Origin: CAZQLW01 sp964639875
Lineage (GTDB): Archaea; Nanobdellota; Nanobdellia; Woesearchaeales; GW2011-AR9
Reading direction: 5' to 3'
DNA length: 12,884 nt
Assembly: GCA_964639875.1 (NCBI GenBank)
Contig: CAZXEM010000029.1
Coordinates: 1-12,884, forward strand
Every line of letters starts with the position of its first letter. Position 1 is the stretch's first letter. The position numbers were made by a program, and so were the translations under genes. The notes under the pieces are model-generated. The model was not told where the DNA came from. It was given only the letters and a program-made list of their open reading frames with translations, and did not search any database. Below, one piece after another: positions 5,645-12,884 of this stretch.

Positions 5645-8600
5645 ATGGTAAGAAAAGATGTTTTGATATTAATTTCTATGTTAATTGTATTTGTTATGGC
5701 TGGGATGGTTACAGCTATTGATTGTTGGGATAATAGTCATAGTACTAATGAGATTGCTTGTGAGGCTGATGCGGAATGTAATTGGCGAGATGAGGGTTTT
5801 GACAGTTGGTGTGAAAAGAAAAGTTGTTGGAATAACTGGGATTCATCTTCTTGTTCTCAATCAGATAATGTTTCTTCAACTTCTTATTTAAATTTATCAT
5901 GTTCTTGGAAAACTGGTTCTGCAGACGGTTGGTGTATGAAAGTAGAATGTTGGGCTTTAGAAGGAACTAATGAAGCAACTTGTGAGGATAATTCTTATGG
6001 ACTAAATTGTACCTGGGTAGATACTTATGATGAAGACACTTATCAATTTCCTTGTGATGGACCTTGGGAGAAAGGTTGCCATGATCAAATTACTTCTTCT
6101 GCTTGTACCGCTATCGAAGGGTGTACCTGGGGGAGTTGTGAACCTAAAAGTTGTTGGAGTGCGACTACTGCATCGGCTTGTGCTAATAATGTAGGTTTTT
6201 CTGGTGGGTCTTGTATCTGGAATGCACAATATTCTTCTTGCTATGATGCTGGTTGTTGGGATTATACTAATAGTACTGATTGTACGGGAAACAATTGTCA
6301 GTGGCAAGGTGGAAGTTGTTATGATACATGGTGTTCTGATTTTAGTTATACGAATGAAAGTACTTGTGTGAATAACACAAATGAATTGAATTGTGCTTAT
6401 AACGGTAATTATTGTGAAGAAGTTGGTTGTTGGAGTCAAACTACTTCAGGAACTTGTAGTGTTTCTAATTCTAGTGATGGTTTACCTTGCTACTGGGAGA
6501 CTTCAGATAATAATGGTTGGTGTGAAGAGATCAACTGTTGGAATTGGGACGGCTGGCAAACAGACGGTAATGAAACTAATTGTTTAGCTAATGGAACGAT
6601 TTATGACCTTAGTTGTGTTTGGGCTAATGAATCTGGAGGAGTTGGAGGAGAAGATGGGTGGTGTTACAAAGATATTAGTGCAGAATCTTGCACAGATATA
6701 ACAAATAATAATGATTGTTGGGACACTAATTATTGTTTCTGGAATCAAAGTGGTAGTGCTTGCCAGGATCCAGTTTCCGGAAGTATCGAAACAGTCTTTA
6801 AAGAATGGTATCCCGGATGTAACCTATATGACTTTGTTGGGCAGAGTGGTTGTGAAAATGTAACTGGTTGTACTTGGACTGGAGGAACGTCAAGTTGTGA
6901 TGGGAATTCTACAATAACAAACACTGATTCTTCAATAGGGGGAATTAGATGTGAATATATTAACAATTCAAATATGTGTAATACCATGACTATGTTGCCA
7001 CATTGTTGTCAATGGCAAGGTGGTAGTTGTTCTGAAAATAAGCTAAGTACTAAGTGTTGGGATGATCAAGAAGAATTACCCGAGGGGGCAATGTATTGTG
7101 AAGATTTTAATTCCTATACCGATAAATCTCTTTGTGAAAAGATCTCTAGTGATCCGTGGTATATGCCTTGTAAGTGGGATAATAAAAGTACTACTGATAA
7201 CGGAGATGATCGTTGTGAATTTAAATTTGAAACTATCTTTGAGGAAGGAAAAGAAGATTTGGTATACATAGATAGTAAACAAGTATGTGAATCTGCTAGT
7301 GGAAAGTGGGTAGTCGATAAATATCCAAGTACTAATGATCCTGATACTGCAATGCTACTTTCTTTTGGACATTGCGAACAAGACTTTGGTGGCGAGAAAA
7401 ACTGTGATGTTCAATGTTATGCTTGTGATTATCAAAATGATGGAACAAATCATAGCAGTTTAAAAGATGCTGAAAAGGCTTGTTATAGTTCAAAGTTAGG
7501 TAGTTGTGATTTTACATCTGATAGTACTAAATCTAATGGCTATGGTGAGTGTAGGATTAAAACTGAGTTCTCCAAAGGAATTGCAGGAAATTGTGATGAA
7601 GATTGTGGTTCTTGTACATATATGGGAGACCCTAATGCTGCAGAAGCAGAATTTCGACCTTCTACTTTTTGTAAAAATAGTAAAGTAACTGGTGGATGTA
7701 AGTGGATTTCGGATTTAGATGCATCTACAGATGAATCTAAAGGAAGATGTGCTCAAAAGGCAGAGAAAACTTGCGATGATAGGTGTGATTTATGTTATAC
7801 TGAAGATCACTGTAGTAATTTGGGTAAGAAAGGAGGGAATACTACTTTAAATGCTCAATGTACCTGGAATGATAACACCGATACTTGTTCTTTAACTGCC
7901 GGAGGGGCCCAGATGGAAATTTGTTGGGATGGAGTAGATAACAATAACAATGGTAAGATGGATTGTGCAGATAGCCAATGTTTCAGTGATTCTTTCTGTG
8001 GTGGCGGTTTCATGGCTGGTTTTGGAGGACAAGATTGTTTTGGATATGATTCTGAATCGGAATGCGATACAAATGGTTGTGCCTGGGTTAATGAGAATTG
8101 GGGTAGTTGGTGTGATATGCCTGGAGCACAATGTTGGGGCAATGATGGTGATGAAACTGCTTGTGGTTTAGATGGGAATTGTACTTGGCATTCTGGTTTT
8201 GGTGGATTCTGTGAAGAGAATTGGACACAGATGGGTTCCACAACAGAAGGTTGTATGAGCTACAATCAATCTGATTGTATTGCTAATATAACTGCTAATT
8301 GTACTTGGGTACAAGATAGTTTCTTTACTGAATTTGATGATGTAGGGGGTGAAAGTGGTTGGTGTGATCCTAGTTGGGGTTATGTAGGAACTTGGCCGGG
8401 TGATAATTTCTGTGAAAATTATGATTCACAAGGAGCAACTGCTTGTAATGTTGCAGGAACTCAAGATAGTAACAACATTTATCCATGTACCTGGTTTACT
8501 TCTGGTTCTGGATCAAGCGGTGACGATGCTTATGAAGGGGGATGGTGTGATCATATGAATTATGCTTGTCATCAATTCAGTACACAAGCTACTTGTACTG

Positions 8601-11419
8601 ACCAGACAAATGCAACATATAATAAAAGTGAGTTTTGTACCTGGAAAGCAGATGAATGGGGTAGCTGGTGTGAAGGTAAGTCTATGAGTGGTGAAGGNNN
8701 NNNNNNNNNNNNNNNNNNNNNNNNNNNNNNNNNNNNNNNNNNNNNNNNNNNNNNNNNNNNNNNNNNNNNNNNNNNNNNNNNNNNNNNNNNNNNNNNNCAG
8801 TACAGTTATAATAAGACGGTTTGTGAAGGAGTTTCAAGATGTTTATTTGTTAACGAACAAAACTTTTGTGGTGATAAAGCTTATGATTGTTTCACAAATA
8901 CGTCATATACTACAGAAGGTGCTTGTGAAGCAAATTCACTATGTTACTGGAATGATGGAAATGGTTGTGAACCTGTAGCTTTTAATTCTTCGATTAGTTC
9001 TGAAGCTACTTGCTTGAGTTACAATGCATCAAATGGAACTATAAATGAAACTGCTTTTGTTTGGATTAATGGAGATTGTGGTCCTGGAGCTGCAGCAACT
9101 TTCTTTAAGGAAATGGAAGAAGGAGAACCAATTTCATTAGGGACTGATACTATCGGTGATGTTTCGCCACCAGAAGTTGATATAATTAGTTTTGGGATGA
9201 AAGATATGGGCCAGGCTTTTGGTTTTGGAATTAAAGTTAATAGTTTAGAAAATGCAACGATGTGTAATGGAATAAAACTTTCTGGTGGATCTACTGGTAA
9301 AGGGTTTAACACTACTAAGTTCTATTGGTATTTAGATACTAATGGAAGTAGTGATAATGGTTGTACTACAAGAGACAGTAATAATTTGTCAGGGTTTGAG
9401 TTTTACTTTACGAATGTTTGGCAAAGAACTGGAAGTACTACCTCTGAAACTACATCTGCATTCAAATGTAATTCTGGAACGTGGGAGAAAGCACCAATAC
9501 CAGTTTCAACCGGTGCTCAACAGGCATGTACTGAAATCCGAGGAGGTATGGTTGCGATTCAAAAGACAGAATTAGAAAAATTCTCTACTTTGTATACTAC
9601 TGGGGGTGATATCAGAGTATATGTTGCAACAGGAAACTCAACAGCAAACATTACTAATCCAACTGATACAATCACTTCGGGAGGATATGTAACTCCGGGA
9701 GCAATTGATCAGGATATAGATGAATTAGACCTTTTTGCTTTCAAGAATGCTTCAAAAAGAGTTGGTAAAGGGGCAGAAGATGGTTACATTAGTTATGGAG
9801 ATGTTGATTGTTGGACAGAAGCAGGATGTATGGAATACGAATGTAAATCTCATCCATATTGTACTAATGGTAGTTTTGGTGTAGAAAGTCCAACATTTAC
9901 TGATACTAGGATTCCGAAAGTTACTGGCTTAGTGAAAGAAGTATTTCCAGATGGTGCAGCTCTTAAGTTTTACACCGATAAACCAGCTAACGGGAGTTTA
10001 GCGCTTTTTGATGATGAAACTTGTGAAACTGCAAATACATCTACTATTAGTTCTACTGGGATTTTAGATGACATTGGTGTTAATAATAGTGATATTGAAG
10101 ACTTCAGACTATGGCATTTATTAGAATTGAATGATTCATTAACAGCTAACACAACTTATTATTATAAGTTGACGTTTTGTGATAATGAAAGTAAGTGTGG
10201 AACTAGTAAATGTTCAAAGTTAGTAACAGAAGATTCTGTAACTGATTGTGCTTTCTGTGATTTTGTTACCAGAATAAATCCTCCAAGTGGATGGAATGTT
10301 ACTTATGATAAAGATCAAGATGGTACACATGAATTTGACCAGAATGCTTTTAACAACACTGTAGGTATGTTAACCAATTATTCTGATGGAAGAAGAGTTG
10401 ATATTAAATTACTTACTGATGACAATGGTAGTTGGATTGAGTTTTTCGATGCTAAATTAAGTAAAACTGGTTTGAATAGTAAGGTTAGAAAATTTACTCA
10501 TACCGGGGATATAAATTCAAGTACTGCAACTTCTGTAGATGGAGATTCAATTGGTTATATAGGAATGGTTGAAGACACAAGGGATAAAATTATTAATAAT
10601 TTGTTCCCAGAAAGATGTCAAATTAAGTTTCCTAAAGGAGATACTAATTGTACTGATTTGTGGCATTGTGACAATGATCTTGATGAGTGTCTTAATAGAA
10701 CATCTGATGCTACCTTGAATGAAAGCGGATCTGATTATTGTATTTGGGAAATTCCTAACTGTCAGTTTTCAACTTGGAGTGGCGGACAGCCAACACCTCC
10801 TACTAGCAGTAGTTCATCTAGTTCAAGTTCATCTTCCTCCGGTGGCGGAGGCGGTGGCGGAGGTGGCGGCGGTGGCGGCGGTGGCGCTGCAGGTTCAACT
10901 TACGTCGTAACTGAAGAAAAATTCATCCAAGGTTATACTCGAGAAAACATGGCCGTGAATAGTCGTTTAAAGTTTACTGTTACCAGTGAGAGCCATTACA
11001 TGACCGTAAAATCTTTAACATCTACTAAAGCAACGATTACGGTTGAAAGTGAACCTCAAGAAGCTACTCTGTTAAAAGGCGAACTGAAAAAGTTTGATGT
11101 TAACGAAGATAACTACTACGATTTAAGTGTCAAGTTAGATGATATTAATACCACTGCAACTGGAGCAACTTTTACTATTAAAAGTATCTCGGAATTAATT
11201 CCGGTATCTGTTGCAAAAGAAGCTGAAGCCTCTGGTGAGGAAGTAGTTCCTGTTGAAGGAACAGACCTTGGTGGAGCGGTTGTAGCAGAGTCTGCAGGTG
11301 CAGTAGGAGAAGGTAAGGATTGGGGAAAAATCTTGGTGGACTTGAGTTGGTTATGGGTAACGTTAGCTTTGATAATAATTGCAGTAGTTGTTGGAATTGT
11401 TATTCATCGAAGAAAGTAA
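5645..11419 (+). CDS. giant Cys/Trp-repeat surface protein with C-terminal anchor
   Basis: A predicted surface protein of about 1924 residues; the true length is unknown because a 100-N gap interrupts it. I chose the ATG at 5645 because of the Shine-Dalgarno site; it gives a clean signal peptide (hydrophobic core 6-20, probable cleavage after VTA24). Residues 25 to about 1150 are Cys/Trp-rich tandem modules. Within them lie three CDxxCxxC motifs (587, 650, 710) and a Ca-binding-like loop (760-781, DGVDNNNNGKMDCAD). Then come a beta-rich domain (about 1160-1370), a short Cys patch (1389-1406), an FN3-like domain (about 1418-1534), and a domain with a dockerin-like loop DKDQDGTHEFDQ (1555-1566). 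A Ser12-Gly15 spacer (1721-1747), a juxtamembrane beta domain (about 1752-1865), and a membrane segment with HRRK tail (about 1902-1924) complete it. The many Cys suggest disulfides formed outside the cell. I do not recognise a named family; adhesion or partner contact is a guess. Confidence 0.8.
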   Translation: MVRKDVLILISMLIVFVMAGMVTAIDCWDNSHSTNEIACEADAECNWRDEGFDSWCEKKSCWNNWDSSSCSQSDNVSSTSYLNLSCSWKTGSADGWCMKVECWALEGTNEATCEDNSYGLNCTWVDTYDEDTYQFPCDGPWEKGCHDQITSSACTAIEGCTWGSCEPKSCWSATTASACANNVGFSGGSCIWNAQYSSCYDAGCWDYTNSTDCTGNNCQWQGGSCYDTWCSDFSYTNESTCVNNTNELNCAYNGNYCEEVGCWSQTTSGTCSVSNSSDGLPCYWETSDNNGWCEEINCWNWDGWQTDGNETNCLANGTIYDLSCVWANESGGVGGEDGWCYKDISAESCTDITNNNDCWDTNYCFWNQSGSACQDPVSGSIETVFKEWYPGCNLYDFVGQSGCENVTGCTWTGGTSSCDGNSTITNTDSSIGGIRCEYINNSNMCNTMTMLPHCCQWQGGSCSENKLSTKCWDDQEELPEGAMYCEDFNSYTDKSLCEKISSDPWYMPCKWDNKSTTDNGDDRCEFKFETIFEEGKEDLVYIDSKQVCESASGKWVVDKYPSTNDPDTAMLLSFGHCEQDFGGEKNCDVQCYACDYQNDGTNHSSLKDAEKACYSSKLGSCDFTSDSTKSNGYGECRIKTEFSKGIAGNCDEDCGSCTYMGDPNAAEAEFRPSTFCKNSKVTGGCKWISDLDASTDESKGRCAQKAEKTCDDRCDLCYTEDHCSNLGKKGGNTTLNAQCTWNDNTDTCSLTAGGAQMEICWDGVDNNNNGKMDCADSQCFSDSFCGGGFMAGFGGQDCFGYDSESECDTNGCAWVNENWGSWCDMPGAQCWGNDGDETACGLDGNCTWHSGFGGFCEENWTQMGSTTEGCMSYNQSDCIANITANCTWVQDSFFTEFDDVGGESGWCDPSWGYVGTWPGDNFCENYDSQGATACNVAGTQDSNNIYPCTWFTSGSGSSGDDAYEGGWCDHMNYACHQFSTQATCTDQTNATYNKSEFCTWKADEWGSWCEGKSMSGEXXXXXXXXXXXXXXXXXXXXXXXXXXXXXXXXXXQYSYNKTVCEGVSRCLFVNEQNFCGDKAYDCFTNTSYTTEGACEANSLCYWNDGNGCEPVAFNSSISSEATCLSYNASNGTINETAFVWINGDCGPGAAATFFKEMEEGEPISLGTDTIGDVSPPEVDIISFGMKDMGQAFGFGIKVNSLENATMCNGIKLSGGSTGKGFNTTKFYWYLDTNGSSDNGCTTRDSNNLSGFEFYFTNVWQRTGSTTSETTSAFKCNSGTWEKAPIPVSTGAQQACTEIRGGMVAIQKTELEKFSTLYTTGGDIRVYVATGNSTANITNPTDTITSGGYVTPGAIDQDIDELDLFAFKNASKRVGKGAEDGYISYGDVDCWTEAGCMEYECKSHPYCTNGSFGVESPTFTDTRIPKVTGLVKEVFPDGAALKFYTDKPANGSLALFDDETCETANTSTISSTGILDDIGVNNSDIEDFRLWHLLELNDSLTANTTYYYKLTFCDNESKCGTSKCSKLVTEDSVTDCAFCDFVTRINPPSGWNVTYDKDQDGTHEFDQNAFNNTVGMLTNYSDGRRVDIKLLTDDNGSWIEFFDAKLSKTGLNSKVRKFTHTGDINSSTATSVDGDSIGYIGMVEDTRDKIINNLFPERCQIKFPKGDTNCTDLWHCDNDLDECLNRTSDATLNESGSDYCIWEIPNCQFSTWSGGQPTPPTSSSSSSSSSSSSGGGGGGGGGGGGGGGAAGSTYVVTEEKFIQGYTRENMAVNSRLKFTVTSESHYMTVKSLTSTKATITVESEPQEATLLKGELKKFDVNEDNYYDLSVKLDDINTTATGATFTIKSISELIPVSVAKEAEASGEEVVPVEGTDLGGAVVAESAGAVGEGKDWGKILVDLSWLWVTLALIIIAVVVGIVIHRRK
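7403..7840 (+). repeat. three 60-residue CDxxCxxC repeats
   Basis: CDVQCYAC (residue 587), CDEDCGSC (650) and CDDRCDLC (710) recur at 63- and 60-residue spacing. Between them lies a repeated order: a Cys after a polar stretch, a G-x-C-x-[FW] unit, then a Lys-rich R-C or C-R unit. This is a second repeat class distinct from the C-W modules. The paired CxxC could bind metal or form disulfides; outside the cell disulfides are more likely. Confidence 0.6.
8698..8797. other. assembly gap (100 N)
   Basis: Exactly 100 undetermined bases, the conventional placeholder for a scaffold gap of unknown size. It lies in the Cys/Trp repeat array, the kind of sequence on which short-read assembly fails. The reading frame happens to stay open across it and both flanks encode the same repeat type, so one gene is likely, but the missing length and frame cannot be known. 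Confidence 0.95.
10805..10885 (+). repeat. poly-Ser/poly-Gly spacer (S12 G15)
   Basis: Twelve Ser codons (10805-10840) run into fifteen Gly codons (10841-10885) with mixed synonymous codons. The spacer separates the Cys-containing ectodomain from the juxtamembrane beta domain, the same place as the S12-G13 spacer at 784-858. The Gly half is a GC-rich island in an AT-rich gene. Confidence 0.95.
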
Positions 11420-11430
11420 GTAACCTAAAC

Positions 11431-11458
11431 TTTTAATTTTTTTCTTTTTTTCTTTTTT
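11431..11458 (+). terminator. T-rich archaeal terminator after the giant gene
   Basis: Twelve bases after the stop the plus strand is nearly all T (TTTTAATTTTTTTCTTTTTTTCTTTTTT). This fits oligo-T dependent termination by archaeal RNA polymerase and separates the gene from its convergent neighbour. No hairpin is needed or seen. Confidence 0.65.
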
Positions 11459-11484
11459 CAAATTATTAATTCTAAAAATTATTA

Positions 11485-12438
11485 TTAATACAGTTTTGGA
11501 ATAAATCGCCATTTAACTTTCTTTTTATATTCTAAATAATCAGGATCCTGAGAAAGATGTCTTTCTTCAGTAACTGCTCGTAAGAAATAGATTATTGTCC
11601 AGAATAACATTCCTAACGCAAATTTCCAACCGATTACTGGTAATAAAGTTAACCACCATATTAAATTTTTACTAATGTAAGCTGGATGTCTGATAACTGA
11701 GTAAGGGAATTTTGTTACAATACCACGATTAGTTAAGTTAGAAGCTTTTGGTCCTAAAGCAATGGTTGCCCAGACATATATTATTAAAAGAAAAATGATT
11801 GTGATTTTCATGATTAAATCTATTGTAGGGTTCCAAAAAGTTACGTGGTCATTAGCTCCCCAGGGGATATATTTACCAACCATAGCGTTAAATGGCGGAT
11901 AACAAACGATTGCTACTACCCAACCCAATAAAGTTGGTTCAACTGATTTGACAACATTTTTTAATGCTCGAAATTCAAAAGTGTAACCAATTGCAAAAAT
12001 AAAAGTGTCAATTGTAAACATTAAAGTGAAGATGAACGAGTACCAATAAAAATTCATGTCTGCTAAAAGAAGATTTCTGAAGTTGTTAAAGAAAAAATTT
12101 ATCATTAACGGAAGGTAGAAGACTTTTACAAGAATAAAAAGTAAGGCTACTCTCTCTTCTTTGTTCGGTTTGAACTTGTTCTTTCTGAAAACATTGATCA
12201 AATATCTTAAAATCAAATACGGTTTGTTAGTTGTATATTTTGTTGTTCTGAAAATGTAAATTATTGGAGCAACAACTAAATAGGTTAAATAGATATAAAG
12301 TAATGTTCTTTGGGTTACTAGTAATAGGACATTTTGGTAATAAGAAACATTTCTAAACAAAAGTATTCCTACACCGTAAAGTAACGCGCTGGAAAAGTAA
12401 AGTTGGACAGCTCGAGTTAACGATTCTTTAACTTTCAT
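11485..12438 (-). CDS. multi-pass methyltransferase, ICMT/PEMT type
   Basis: A 317-residue integral membrane protein with about eight hydrophobic segments. The C-terminal third has the signature of the isoprenylcysteine carboxyl methyltransferase / phospholipid methyltransferase superfamily: Arg250-His-Pro-Ala-Tyr, two hydrophobic helices, Glu291-Glu292-Arg-His294, then Tyr301-x-x-Tyr304 and a closing FIP motif near 312-314. In that family these residues bind S-adenosylmethionine and carry out methyl transfer at the membrane. The roughly 150 N-terminal residues with extra membrane segments exceed the core fold, so the substrate (lipid, prenyl compound or protein) cannot be named. The ATG at 12438 has no Shine-Dalgarno sequence. 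It lies 34 bases after the upstream gene on the same strand, with a possible TATA box of its own, so operon or separate transcription are both possible. Confidence 0.75.
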   Translation of the reverse strand: MKVKESLTRAVQLYFSSALLYGVGILLFRNVSYYQNVLLLVTQRTLLYIYLTYLVVAPIIYIFRTTKYTTNKPYLILRYLINVFRKNKFKPNKEERVALLFILVKVFYLPLMINFFFNNFRNLLLADMNFYWYSFIFTLMFTIDTFIFAIGYTFEFRALKNVVKSVEPTLLGWVVAIVCYPPFNAMVGKYIPWGANDHVTFWNPTIDLIMKITIIFLLIIYVWATIALGPKASNLTNRGIVTKFPYSVIRHPAYISKNLIWWLTLLPVIGWKFALGMLFWTIIYFLRAVTEERHLSQDPDYLEYKKKVKWRFIPKLY

Positions 12439-12472
12439 TTTTTTATTTTATTGATATTAATTTTTTCTAATT

Positions 12473-12478
12473 TTATAA
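12473..12478 (-). promoter_or_regulatory. possible TATA box of the methyltransferase gene
   Basis: On the minus strand CTTATAAAA overlaps the stop codon of the preceding gene. It is about 37 bases from the ATG at 12438, which would give a leader of about ten bases. AT-rich surroundings make chance matches common. Confidence 0.35.
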
Positions 12479-12884
12479 GTTTAAAATTTTTTCTACTTCT
12501 TCTTCAACTCTTTTTTGAAAATCTGTAACTGTCTCTCCTTCATTTTTCATCGTGTTCAAACTTGTAATTAAAGATTTAGTTATATGTAATTCAGTCTCTT
12601 GATCAAACAGTTTAATTTGTTGTAAATGTTCTTTAATTATTTCTTCTTCAATATTTTCTGGGTTAGATTGAGCGATTTTTATCTCTTCAAAATCTTCAGA
12701 AACTAATTTGGCAGTATTTTTCATTACGAAATATGCGCCCTTATTGTACAATTGGTTAAATATCTCTTTAAAATTCACGTCAGATATTTTTCCTCCTTCT
12801 AAAATTCCAACTGCACGAATTGTAATCAAACTATCAGTTATGTCTAATTCACTAAAATGTTCCAAAATGTCATAAGTTACTACT
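12473..12884 (-). CDS. possible Mre11/SbcD-type protein, C-terminal part
   Basis: The frame is open from the right edge to the stop at 12473, so about 137 C-terminal residues are visible. The TTG at 12865 is not a convincing start because coding continues upstream (VVTYDILEHFSELDI). No catalytic motif is in view. The segment LITIRAVGILEGGKISDVNF, then an alternating helix/strand region with KGAYFVMKNT, then a Glu/Lys-rich helical tail, resembles the region after the nuclease core in archaeal Mre11/SbcD double-strand-break repair proteins. This is pattern recognition, not a match I can verify. It is cytoplasmic in character, with no hydrophobic segment. The methyltransferase gene follows 34 bases downstream; no functional link is apparent. 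Confidence 0.45.
   Translation of the reverse strand, partial: VVTYDILEHFSELDITDSLITIRAVGILEGGKISDVNFKEIFNQLYNKGAYFVMKNTAKLVSEDFEEIKIAQSNPENIEEEIIKEHLQQIKLFDQETELHITKSLITSLNTMKNEGETVTDFQKRVEEEVEKILNL

Larger units (their letters stand above)
5717..9090 (+). repeat. tandem Cys/Trp modules in the giant protein
   Basis: About 18 or more degenerate modules of 25-45 residues follow the pattern C-W/F/H-x(3-10)-S/T-x-x-C-x(4-12)-C-x-W-x(n)-(W)-C. Clear copies begin at CWDNSHSTNEIAC, CWDYTNSTDCTGNNCQW, CWSQTTSGTC, DCFGYDSESECDTNGCAW and CHQFSTQATC. Each has about four Cys, consistent with two disulfides per unit. The spacing recalls PSI/plexin-type Cys modules, but I cannot assign them to that family by eye. 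The array is split by a more divergent stretch (about 7050-7915) and by the assembly gap. Confidence 0.75.

Noticed and set aside
6002..6439. 145-residue minus-strand ORF within the giant gene, Thr/Ile-rich
   Set aside because: It is the complement of the Cys/Trp repeat coding strand; its low-complexity Thr/Ile/Arg composition is the mirror of that codon use and it has no promoter or start signal.
7855..8241. 128-residue minus-strand ORF and other opposite-strand or shifted ORFs at 6745-8171 and 9019-9312
   Set aside because: All lie entirely inside the well-supported surface-protein gene and show no domain or composition of their own.
5717..9090. CRISPR array or DNA-level tandem repeat
   Set aside because: The repetition is at protein level; DNA copies are too divergent and there are no fixed-length repeats and spacers.
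1..12884. Transposon, integrase, toxin-antitoxin or defence genes
   Set aside because: I found no transposase, recombinase, terminal repeats or defence domains in any reading frame considered.

Overview
The window looks like a scaffold from a low-GC, small-genome archaeon, most likely of the DPANN type (Woesearchaeota/Pacearchaeota-like). The evidence is archaeal TATA boxes 25-30 bases upstream of starts, two apparently leaderless genes, a gene for the archaeal/eukaryotic ribosomal protein eL41, and large C-terminally anchored surface proteins rich in Asn/Ser/Thr and Cys, one with a PGF-pre-PGF domain. A run of exactly 100 N (8698-8797) marks an assembly gap. The lineage is an inference from these features; no marker gene was phylogenetically placed.

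Left part (1-4923, + strand): the 3' part of a PKD/Ig-like, PGF-pre-PGF surface protein is followed after 48 bases, with its own TATA box, by a membrane-anchored subtilisin-family (S8) protease. The protease carries a CUB-like insertion inside its catalytic domain. Middle (4924-5644): two small minus-strand genes, a 74-residue glutaredoxin/NrdH-like protein and a 35-residue ribosomal protein eL41, each with a TATA box placed for leaderless transcription. The interval also carries the divergent promoter of the large gene to the right, with overlapping palindromes just upstream of its TATA box.

Right part (5645-11419, + strand): one gene encodes a predicted surface protein of about 1924 residues. 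It has a signal peptide, more than a thousand residues of tandem Cys/Trp modules, several beta-rich domains, a Ser12-Gly15 spacer, a juxtamembrane beta domain and a C-terminal membrane anchor. A T-rich terminator follows. Two minus-strand genes close the window: a multi-pass methyltransferase of the isoprenylcysteine/phospholipid methyltransferase type, and the C-terminal part of a protein that may be an Mre11/SbcD-type nuclease.

The common theme is the cell surface. Three large extracytoplasmic proteins share C-terminal anchoring, Cys-rich elements and, for two of them, nearly identical poly-Ser/poly-Gly spacers. The protease could process itself or its neighbours, and the disulfide-rich giant is a candidate adhesin or host-contact protein. 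These joint roles are inferences from context. The glutaredoxin, eL41 and methyltransferase look like ordinary housekeeping genes placed between them.
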